Assembly (NCBI GenBank): GCA_965224225.1
Contig: CBDCZF010000035.1
Location: forward strand, 930,001-994,000
DNA: 64,000 bases
Source: CAJQQK01 sp965224225
GTDB lineage: Bacteria; Pseudomonadota; Alphaproteobacteria; Rhizobiales; Hyphomicrobiaceae
Reading direction: 5' to 3'
Part shown: piece after piece, positions 24,744 through 32,268 of the stretch
How the letters are laid out: each line of letters begins with the position of its first letter
How positions within the stretch are numbered: the first letter of the stretch is position 1
Made by a program: the position numbers and the translations under genes
The notes under the pieces: model-generated
The model's input: only the letters and a program-made list of their open reading frames with translations
Database searches by the model: none
What the model was told of the DNA's origin: nothing

Positions 24744-26231
24744 TCAATTGCCTGGAAACACCCGCGGCGCCCGCCACCTTTGATAGCCCAGCAAGGCGAT
24801 CGTGATCAGAGTCAAGATCCAGAAGAACATGCAGATCCCGCTACGAAAGAAGATCGACCAGTCACCTCTGCCAAGCAGCAGGGATTGGCGGAAATTGTCC
24901 TCGAGCAGGGGGCCAAGAATGAACGCAATCAGAAATGGTGCGGCGGGAATGCCCAATCGCAGCATGCCGAAGCCGATGACGCCCATCACAAACATCACGA
25001 GCACGTCGAAGATCGTATTGTTGATCGCATAGGCGCCAAAGACACACAGGATCAGAACAACCGGAAACAGGATGCGTTGCGGAATGTCGGCAATCTTGGC
25101 GATCAGGCGAATCGACAGTTTGCCAACCAGGAAGAGGTAAATCGAACTGAGCATGATCCCCATAAATAGGGCGTAGATCAGCGTGATGTTGTCCTGGAAC
25201 ATGAGCGGGCCGGGGCGCAGGCCGTGAATCATAAAAGCGCCGAGAATGATGGCGGTGATGATATCACCCGGCACCCCGAGAGCGAGAAGCGGTATCAGGG
25301 TGGCGCCGGCAACCCCGTTATTGCCCGCTTCTGCAGCGGCAACGCCCTCGATTTCGCCTTTGCCGAAGTTCTGCCGGTTCTTGGATGTGCGCCGCGCCTC
25401 ACTGTAGGAAAGAAAGGCAGCCGGGGCACCGCCAATGCCAGGTATGACGCCGAGCACCACGCCGATCAGCGAGCCGCGGATAATCGTCTTCAGGGCGGCT
25501 AGATAGTCGCGCAGCTTCGCACTCTGTCCCGCCAAGGCAGAGTGAATGCGTTTGCCCTCCTGCCTGGAATAGTAATGCAGCACTTCGGGCAGAGCGAACA
25601 GGCCGATGAGGACCGGAATGAAATTGAGGCCGCTCATGAGGTCCACCTGGCCGAACACGAAACGGTTCGTCCCATAGATGAGGTCGAGCCCGACGATCGA
25701 GAGAAGCAGGCCGAGACAAGCCGAACCCAATCCCTTGAGGAGCACGTCACCCGATACGCTGGCAATGATCGTCAAGGAAAAGACGATCAGCGTGAAGAAT
25801 TCCGGCGAACCGAAACTCAAGGCAAACTGGGCAAGAATACCGGCGAAGAAGATCAGGCTCAGATTGGAAATCAAGTCGGCCGTGCACGAGGAATAAAGCG
25901 CCATGTCGAGGGCGCGCCGTGCCTCGCCTCGTTGCGCGAGAGGATAGCCGTCCAGGCCCGTGCAAGAGGCCGCCGGCGTGCCGGGGGCATTGATCAGGAT
26001 CGCCGTTATCGAGCCGCCGTAAAGGCCGCCTTTGTAGACGCCAAGCAGCAATAAGATGCCGGTGACGGGCTGCATCGTGAATGTGAACGGCAAGGCAAGC
26101 GCCACGCCCATCGGCGTCGTCATGCCCGGAATTGCCCCGATGACAGTGCCAATGATCACACCCACGAGCAGAGCAAGGGCATTGTCGACCTGCGCAAAGA
26201 GCGCGAACGAATTGGCGATGGTTTCCCACAT
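24744..26231 (-). CDS. tctA: tripartite tricarboxylate transporter large permease TctA
   Basis: The 495-residue protein has about 12 hydrophobic segments and the TctA signatures 'GAIPGMTTPMGVALALPFTF' and 'GGLYGGSITAILINAPGTPAASCTGLDGYPLAQRG'. With TctB and a TctC-type binding protein it forms a secondary transporter for carboxylates. It starts five bases after the tctB stop, so the two are one transcript. Its TGA stop lies at the end of the repeat array that separates it from dctM. Confidence 0.95.
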   Translation of the reverse strand: MWETIANSFALFAQVDNALALLVGVIIGTVIGAIPGMTTPMGVALALPFTFTMQPVTGILLLLGVYKGGLYGGSITAILINAPGTPAASCTGLDGYPLAQRGEARRALDMALYSSCTADLISNLSLIFFAGILAQFALSFGSPEFFTLIVFSLTIIASVSGDVLLKGLGSACLGLLLSIVGLDLIYGTNRFVFGQVDLMSGLNFIPVLIGLFALPEVLHYYSRQEGKRIHSALAGQSAKLRDYLAALKTIIRGSLIGVVLGVIPGIGGAPAAFLSYSEARRTSKNRQNFGKGEIEGVAAAEAGNNGVAGATLIPLLALGVPGDIITAIILGAFMIHGLRPGPLMFQDNITLIYALFMGIMLSSIYLFLVGKLSIRLIAKIADIPQRILFPVVLILCVFGAYAINNTIFDVLVMFVMGVIGFGMLRLGIPAAPFLIAFILGPLLEDNFRQSLLLGRGDWSIFFRSGICMFFWILTLITIALLGYQRWRAPRVFPGN

Positions 26232-26236
26232 TGCGC

Positions 26237-26728
26237 TCAGAGCCTCAGCAGCCAGGGCTCGAGCACGCCCATTGGGATCGGCACACTGGCAGCCTTGGTG
26301 AAAAACAGGTGCAGCCCGAAAGGCACCAAGATCGCAACCGGTAAGACAACCCAGAAACGATACTCACCCGCCAGCATCATCAGGGCCGCCAGGGCAATCG
26401 TGCACGTCAGTACAAAGCCGAGCGGCTCCAGTCCCATGTAAAGTGCAAAGCAGATGGCGAGTGCCATCAACGGGCGGATGGTCAACCACGCCGAATTACC
26501 TGGTCTGTCCGTCACCGGAGGAATGCGTGTAACAATCGAGATCGCAGTGAGCGCGACGCCGATTGCCAGGATCGCCGAGGCGACAATGTTCGGCCAGAAC
26601 GACGGTGCCAAAGCCTGGTTCTGCACGGAGGCGGGTTGTTGCACGCCATAGGGAATGAGAACGAAAAGCGTTAGTGCACCCAATATCGAGAACGCCAAAC
26701 CGGCGAGCAAATTCCTGTCGGCAAGCAT
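26237..26728 (-). CDS. tctB: tripartite tricarboxylate transporter small permease TctB
   Basis: The 163-residue protein has four hydrophobic segments, the TctB arrangement, and directly precedes tctA. The tail 'FFTKAASVPIPMGVLEPWLLRL' resembles TctB ends that pack against TctA. It is divergent from the binding-protein gene tctC, with 168 bases between the starts that must hold both promoters. Confidence 0.88.
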   Translation of the reverse strand: MLADRNLLAGLAFSILGALTLFVLIPYGVQQPASVQNQALAPSFWPNIVASAILAIGVALTAISIVTRIPPVTDRPGNSAWLTIRPLMALAICFALYMGLEPLGFVLTCTIALAALMMLAGEYRFWVVLPVAILVPFGLHLFFTKAASVPIPMGVLEPWLLRL

Positions 26729-26896
26729 TCCGGCAAACTACCTCGCTGACGAGTTCCGGTTTGTGCGCACTCATTCTCAATGTGCTCATATTGCATTGAA
26801 ACGCAGCACGTCCTGAGTCAAGCTGCACGTGGCTGAATTCGGCCGGAACGGTTCTGCCTTGACGGTCGCCACGTTCGTGTCTGGAGGAGATTTTCG

Positions 26897-27871
26897 ATGA
26901 GACTCATGAGATCCGTTGCGCTTGCGGCCGGCTTTGCGGCAGCAGCCGTGACTGCGGTTACGGTTCAAGCTGCAGATTATCCATCGCGCCCGATCACTCT
27001 TGTTGCGCCATATGGTCCAGGCGGTGCTTCGGATCTGCACGCACGCGTGGTTGCCGGGACCGCCACCCAGTACCTGGGGCAGGCCGTTCTCGCCGTGAAC
27101 AAGACCGGTGCTGCCGGCGTCGTCGGCTCCAACTTCGTGGTCAGAGCCAAAAAGGACGGCTACACGCTTTTGTCCGCCCGCGTTGGCAGCCAGGCCGGCG
27201 TGCCGGCGTTCAACCCGAGCATTCCTTACAAGTGGGATGATTTCACCTTCCTGGGCCTCACGGAGCGCAATCCATTTGTGCTGGCGGTCAATTCGAAATC
27301 GGACATCAAGACGTTCAAGGACTTCGAAGCCGCGATCAAGGCCGGCAAGGTAAAGAGCTACGCCTCGGCCGGAGTCGGCACGCTCCTGCATCTCGCAACC
27401 CTCGTCATGGCCGATGACATGAAGCTCGATGCGAGTTCGTTGACCCATATTCCCTATAAGGGCGGCGGCAAGGCACGCGCGGCGCTGGTCGGCGGCCAGG
27501 TCGATTTCCTCTGGCAGAACCTGTCCGGCGTTATCGGTGCGATCCGCGCGGGCCAACTGCGCGCGCTGGCCGTGACGACCAAGAAACCGGTCAGCAGTGT
27601 GCCGGATGTGCCAACTGTTGGTTCGCTCGGCTATCCCAACATGGAGACGATTATCGGCTGGAGCGGCATCTTCGGCCCGCCGGGCCTGCCGCAGCCCGTC
27701 GTCGACAAGTGGACCGGAGTGCTGGCAAGTCTCAAGACGGACAAGGCCTTCAACAAGCTGATCCAGAACCTCGGCTCGATCCCGGATATCCGCAGTCCGG
27801 CGGATACGAAGGCGTTCGTGAAGAACCAGTACGAAACCTTCAAGAAGGTCGTTGCCAAGATCAAGAAGTAG
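26897..27871 (+). CDS. tctC: tricarboxylate transporter substrate-binding protein TctC (Bug family)
   Basis: The 324-residue protein has a signal peptide ending near 'VTVQAADYPSRPITLVAPYGPGG', the standard Bug-protein opening, followed by 'AKKDGYTLL', 'LTHIPYKGGGKARAALVGGQVDF' and 'GLRALAV'-like 'GQLRALAVTT'. It binds a carboxylated ligand in the periplasm for TctAB. GGAGGAG precedes the ATG. A strong intrinsic terminator follows. Bug proteins are versatile, so the ligand is unknown. Confidence 0.94.
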   Translation: MRLMRSVALAAGFAAAAVTAVTVQAADYPSRPITLVAPYGPGGASDLHARVVAGTATQYLGQAVLAVNKTGAAGVVGSNFVVRAKKDGYTLLSARVGSQAGVPAFNPSIPYKWDDFTFLGLTERNPFVLAVNSKSDIKTFKDFEAAIKAGKVKSYASAGVGTLLHLATLVMADDMKLDASSLTHIPYKGGGKARAALVGGQVDFLWQNLSGVIGAIRAGQLRALAVTTKKPVSSVPDVPTVGSLGYPNMETIIGWSGIFGPPGLPQPVVDKWTGVLASLKTDKAFNKLIQNLGSIPDIRSPADTKAFVKNQYETFKKVVAKIKK

Positions 27872-27884
27872 GTCTGGTGGTCGC

Positions 27885-27928
27885 AAAACGGGCAGGTCAG
27901 CCGGGACGACCCTGACCTGCCCGTTTTT
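27885..27928 (+). terminator. intrinsic terminator after tctC
   Basis: CGGGCAGGTCAG (27889-27900) pairs perfectly with CTGACCTGCCCG (27912-27923) around an 11-base loop; AAAA on the left and a TTTTT run on the right complete a textbook Rho-independent terminator. It ends less than 40 bases before the sulfatase start. Confidence 0.93.
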
Positions 27929-27966
27929 CTGTTGTGCAGTTCGTAACGATGGGCACTTCGCATATC

Positions 27967-29511
27967 ATGGCCGCCAAGAAGCCGAACATCCTGTTCATCA
28001 TGGCCGACCAACTGGCGGCGCCCGCCTTGCCGATGTACGGCAATAGGAAGGTTCTCACGCCTCACCTGGAAGAGCTTGCAGCAGAAGGCATCGTCTTCGA
28101 GAACGCCTATTGCAACCTGCCGATGTGCGCGCCGTCGCGCGCATCCCTGCATGTCGGACGGCTGCCGTTCTCGTTCGCCATGTATGACAATGCGAGCGCC
28201 TTCGGTTCGGAAGTGCCGACATTCGCGCACTATCTGCGGCAGCTCGACTATCGCGTCGAGATGAGCGGCAAAATGCATTTCGTCGGCGCCGACCAACTGC
28301 ACGGCTACAACAAACGCCACACGACGGAGATCTATCCCGCCAATTTCGGTTGGACAATGGACTGGTCGAAAGGGCGCGAATATCGCCCTACCAATCTGAC
28401 AATGGCACCGGTGATTGAGTCAGGCCCCTGCATCCGCACCATGCAAATGGACTACGACGATGAGGTTGCCTACTACGGCCGCCAGGCACTTTACGATCTG
28501 GCCCGGGCGCCAGATGATAATCCGTTCATGCTGACGGTGTCATTCACCGAGCCGCACTCCCCCTTCGTGATCAGCCAGGACTATTGGGATCTCTACGATC
28601 ACGACGACATCGAACTACCATCGGTCCCGGAAATCGCGCTCGATGACAAGGATCATCTGAGCCGCAATCTGCACTATTGCCAGGCGCGCCACCTGTTCAC
28701 GGTCACGGACGACCACCGGCGCAATGCGCGCCACGCCTACTACGGCATGATCTCGTATATCGATACCAAGGTTGGTGAACTGCTCAAGGCATTGCGCGAT
28801 ACAGGCCTCGCGGACAACACGATCGTCATCTTCACCGCCGATCACGGTGAGATGATGGGCGAGCGGGGTATGTGGTACAAGCAGCACTTTTTCGAATGGG
28901 CTGCCCGCATACCGCTGATCGTCCATTTCCCGGATCGCTGGAAACCGAACCGCATCGAACAGAACGTTTCGCTTGTCGACATCATGCCGACGATGCTCGA
29001 AGCGGCCAACGGTGCACCTTACGAGAATTACCTGAGCCGGATCGACGGACAATCGCTGGTGCCGGCTCTGACCGGCGACACGAGCGGCATGTCGGACGTT
29101 GTAATTTCGGAGTTCGCCGCCGATGGTTCAACCGGGCCAAGCCGCATGGTCAAGAAGGGGCCATGGAAATACATGTGGCTCGAAGGCTGCGACACGCTGC
29201 TCTTCAACGTCGAGGCAGACCCGCGTGAGCTGGATAACAAGAGCGGAGATGCTGCGTGTGCCGCAATCGAAGCAGAGCTTGCGGCAATCGCGATGGGTGG
29301 CTGGGATCCCGAATACTATTTCCGCGAGATTGCAGCCGATCAACAGCGTCGATTGATGATCCATCGGGTAACGGGCGGCGACCCGACCTACGTCAACATC
29401 GTCCGCCTCGATGACGGTGAGCGCTACATTCGCAATGCGGGCGCAGCGGACACGAAGGCGCGCGCCAGGCTGCCGTACGTGGCACCCGCACAGCCGGACA
29501 AATCCGGCTGA
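27967..29511 (+). CDS. betC: choline-sulfatase-like sulfatase
   Basis: With the start at 27967 the product is 514 residues. The sulfatase motif 'CAPSR' begins with Cys54, which would be converted to formylglycine; to my recollection the Sinorhizobium choline-sulfatase also uses residue 54, supporting this start. 'PNILFIMADQ' supplies metal ligands and 'IFTADHGEMMGERGMWYKQHFFEWAARIPLIVH' is strongly choline-sulfatase-like. It should release sulfate from choline-O-sulfate or a similar small ester. Upstream GTG (27934) and ATG (27949) starts are possible. No ribosome binding site is evident. Confidence 0.88.
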   Translation: MAAKKPNILFIMADQLAAPALPMYGNRKVLTPHLEELAAEGIVFENAYCNLPMCAPSRASLHVGRLPFSFAMYDNASAFGSEVPTFAHYLRQLDYRVEMSGKMHFVGADQLHGYNKRHTTEIYPANFGWTMDWSKGREYRPTNLTMAPVIESGPCIRTMQMDYDDEVAYYGRQALYDLARAPDDNPFMLTVSFTEPHSPFVISQDYWDLYDHDDIELPSVPEIALDDKDHLSRNLHYCQARHLFTVTDDHRRNARHAYYGMISYIDTKVGELLKALRDTGLADNTIVIFTADHGEMMGERGMWYKQHFFEWAARIPLIVHFPDRWKPNRIEQNVSLVDIMPTMLEAANGAPYENYLSRIDGQSLVPALTGDTSGMSDVVISEFAADGSTGPSRMVKKGPWKYMWLEGCDTLLFNVEADPRELDNKSGDAACAAIEAELAAIAMGGWDPEYYFREIAADQQRRLMIHRVTGGDPTYVNIVRLDDGERYIRNAGAADTKARARLPYVAPAQPDKSG

Positions 29512-29555
29512 GACGTCGACATCAACGTTCTCGAACGGAACAGGCGGTCTCTCGA

Positions 29556-31322
29556 ATGCCCGAACAACCACTATTTACCTTCGCGATCATCACGGACACG
29601 CACATCCGGCCGGCAGAGCTCGATCAGTCATCGCCGTTTCCGGTCAACGATCTTGCGAATGACCGCGCGCGCTACGCCATCGCGGCTATCGCCGAGGAAG
29701 AGCCCGCTTTCGTTTTGCATCTCGGTGACATGGTGCATCCGCTGCCGCATCTGCCGACCTACAAGGCTGCCTGCAGCGAAGCGCACGACATCTTCGCCCC
29801 GGTCCGCGACAAGATGCAGTTCATGCCGGGCAACCACGACATCGGCGACAAGCCAAACCCGGACGCACCGGCCGGCCCCGCTGACGCGCAGACTATTGCG
29901 CAGTACGAAGCCGAGTTCGGTCCGAGCTATCATAGCTTCGAGCACGAAGGCTGCCTGTTCGTGATGATCAACTCGTCGCTCGTCAACTCTGAGACGCCGC
30001 AAGAAGAAGAACAGAAGGCCTGGCTCGAGAAAACGCTGGCGAACGCCGCCGGGCGCCGCATCTTCCTGACGAGCCACTATCCGCCGTTCATTTACGACCC
30101 CCACGAACAGAGCCATTACGACAACTACGGCGAACCGGGGCGCGCCTGGCTGCTTGACCTCGTCCAACAACACAACGTCGAAGCCGTGCTCTCCGGCCAT
30201 GTGCACCAGTTCTTCTACAATTACATTCGCGTTGCCGAAAGCCGGCTCTACTGCTTCCTGCCGACGAGCTTTGTCCGACAAGATTACGCCGAGATGTACG
30301 CGATCGAACCGCCGAAAGAGTTCGGCCGTAATGATACGGGCAAGTTCGGCTACGCGCTGGTGGATGTCTATGCCCAAGGCCACCGGGTGCGGATTGTACC
30401 AACCGACGGTCTCGAACTCGACAAGGGGGCGGCGCTCGCCGCTGATCGAGAGCGGTGGAACAAGCGGGCCGAGACGCCACTCACAGTGCCGCTGCGACAT
30501 GCCTGGGCAACGCCGATCGATCTGCCGTACAATGGCCCGATGGAAGAGTTTGCCCGCAAGCGCACGCGTAATGACTACACACTGATGCGCCTGCAGCAGA
30601 TGGGCATTGGTCGCGTGCGCGTTCCGCTGACGGATCTCGAAGACGAAGAGATATGCCGCCGCATTGGCGATTATCGGAGCTGTGGAATTCGCTTCACCTT
30701 CTTCGCACTTGGCGGGCTGAGAAATTCAACAGCCAAGGCACTCGAGCGTCTCTCCGACTACGTTGATCAGCTGGAGGTTGTCAGCGGTTCCGACGATCTT
30801 TCGGATCTCTATTGGATACCCCATGATCCCAAATTTCCTATCATCGTGGGCAAATCCCATTCATCGAAGCATGAGCCCAAACGTGGCAGCAAGTTCGCCC
30901 ATTCGGTCAGTTCCGGATTCAAATGGGAGAACAGGGAGATTGTGCTATCCGCTCTCCGATCGTTTGATAGCCAGCGGCGCATCGCTGGTCTGGTGTTCCA
31001 GCTCAACCTGGATGACCCTTTGGAGACGCGATTGCGCGAGATGGACGCTTTCGCCGTTGCTGCGCAATTGAAGATCGAAGTCAATCTCCGTCTCGCCAAC
31101 CCCAACCCGGCGGTGGCGAACTTCGATGACGTTGTGATCCTGGCGCGTGTTGCAGAAGCGGTGCGCATCGCACCGGGCCTCAAGGCAACGTCATTGCAGC
31201 TCGACACGTTCGTGGATGTCGACCGCGGCTACAATCCGCGCCACGGGTTGCTCGACCGGCATTACAACTTCCGGCCGGCCGGACGCATGTTGGCGACGGC
31301 AAACGGCAACGAGCCGGCCTGA
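29556..31322 (+). CDS. metallophosphoesterase with a fused C-terminal domain
   Basis: The first 300 of 588 residues are a calcineurin-like phosphoesterase: 'TDTH' at 13-16, 'HLGDMVH' at 55-61, 'GNHD' at 92-95, a His in 'TSHYPPF' and 'SGHVHQ' near 212. The remaining 290 residues are unrelated to that fold; repeated patterns such as 'GIGRVRVPL', 'GIRFTFFALGG' and 'RIAGLVFQLNLDD' suggest alternating strands and helices, perhaps a TIM-barrel. It lies 44 bases after the sulfatase, so a phosphodiester/sulfate ester catabolic pairing is possible. Confidence 0.85.
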   Translation: MPEQPLFTFAIITDTHIRPAELDQSSPFPVNDLANDRARYAIAAIAEEEPAFVLHLGDMVHPLPHLPTYKAACSEAHDIFAPVRDKMQFMPGNHDIGDKPNPDAPAGPADAQTIAQYEAEFGPSYHSFEHEGCLFVMINSSLVNSETPQEEEQKAWLEKTLANAAGRRIFLTSHYPPFIYDPHEQSHYDNYGEPGRAWLLDLVQQHNVEAVLSGHVHQFFYNYIRVAESRLYCFLPTSFVRQDYAEMYAIEPPKEFGRNDTGKFGYALVDVYAQGHRVRIVPTDGLELDKGAALAADRERWNKRAETPLTVPLRHAWATPIDLPYNGPMEEFARKRTRNDYTLMRLQQMGIGRVRVPLTDLEDEEICRRIGDYRSCGIRFTFFALGGLRNSTAKALERLSDYVDQLEVVSGSDDLSDLYWIPHDPKFPIIVGKSHSSKHEPKRGSKFAHSVSSGFKWENREIVLSALRSFDSQRRIAGLVFQLNLDDPLETRLREMDAFAVAAQLKIEVNLRLANPNPAVANFDDVVILARVAEAVRIAPGLKATSLQLDTFVDVDRGYNPRHGLLDRHYNFRPAGRMLATANGNEPA

Positions 31323-31357
31323 TAGTCGCACGCAGCTAGCCAACGGAAATATCGAAC

Positions 31358-32083
31358 ATGCCTGACACATTTCTGATCACCGGCGCCACGCAAGGAATTG
31401 GCCTTGCGACGGCACAACTGCTCATGGCCGACGGGCACACCGTTATCGGCATCGCCCGCAACCCAAAGCCGGAGTTCAAAGGCCCGTTCTTCGCAGCCGA
31501 TCTTGCGAACCGTGAGATGACTGCTACGGCGCTCGAGCAGATTTCAGAACACTACGACATCGACGGTGTCGTAAACTGCGCCGGGCTCAACATCGCCGAA
31601 CTACTGCAGGACGTTGACCTCGACCATCTCCAGCAGGTTTTCGAGGTCAACATTCGGGCGACAGTGCAGTGCACCCAGGCGGTGCTGCCCGGCATGGTCG
31701 AACGTGGCTACGGGCGGATCGTCAATCTCTCGAGCCGTGGCGCACTGGGCCGTCCCAAGCGCACGAGTTATGGCGCGGCGAAGGCCGGCATCGTCGGCAT
31801 GACCCGGACGTGGGCGCTCGAGCTTGCCGACCAGGGCGTAACGGCCAACGTGGTTTCACCGGGCCCGACTGCGACGGAAATGTTTCGGCGCAACAACCTG
31901 ACCGGACCGGACGCGGACGAGAACCGCCGCCGCTTCCTCGCCGATGTGCCGATGGGCCGGTTCGGCACTCCGGATGAGATCGCCGTCGCGATTGCATTCT
32001 TCCTCGACCGCCGCGCCAGTTTTGTAACCGGCCAGACGCTAAATGTCTGCGGCGGCTCCTCGGTCGGACCAATGCCGGTTTGA
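31358..32083 (+). CDS. SDR family oxidoreductase
   Basis: The 241-residue protein is a classical short-chain dehydrogenase: 'ITGATQGIGLATAQLL' (NAD(P) loop), 'VNCAGLNIAE' (NNAG-like), catalytic Ser in 'VNLSSRGALG' and 'SYGAAKAG' with the active Tyr and Lys, then 'VSPGPTATEMF'. The C-terminus 'TGQTLNVCGGSSVG' is typical. It follows the phosphoesterase gene by 35 bases and closes the group. Confidence 0.93.
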   Translation: MPDTFLITGATQGIGLATAQLLMADGHTVIGIARNPKPEFKGPFFAADLANREMTATALEQISEHYDIDGVVNCAGLNIAELLQDVDLDHLQQVFEVNIRATVQCTQAVLPGMVERGYGRIVNLSSRGALGRPKRTSYGAAKAGIVGMTRTWALELADQGVTANVVSPGPTATEMFRRNNLTGPDADENRRRFLADVPMGRFGTPDEIAVAIAFFLDRRASFVTGQTLNVCGGSSVGPMPV

Positions 32084-32268
32084 GGTTAGCCGCCCCGGTA
32101 CCAGGGCGTCGAGAGCCGCCACAACACTTTTCCAAACCCTGCAGCACGCCCCAAATACTGCCAAGATATTGGTTTTGCTGGGAAAGTGATGCTTTGCTGT
32201 CGCAAATCGACAGAAAACGACACGTCAAGTAAGGATTTGGAAGGCGAACACGGCCAAAATGGTTTGGC

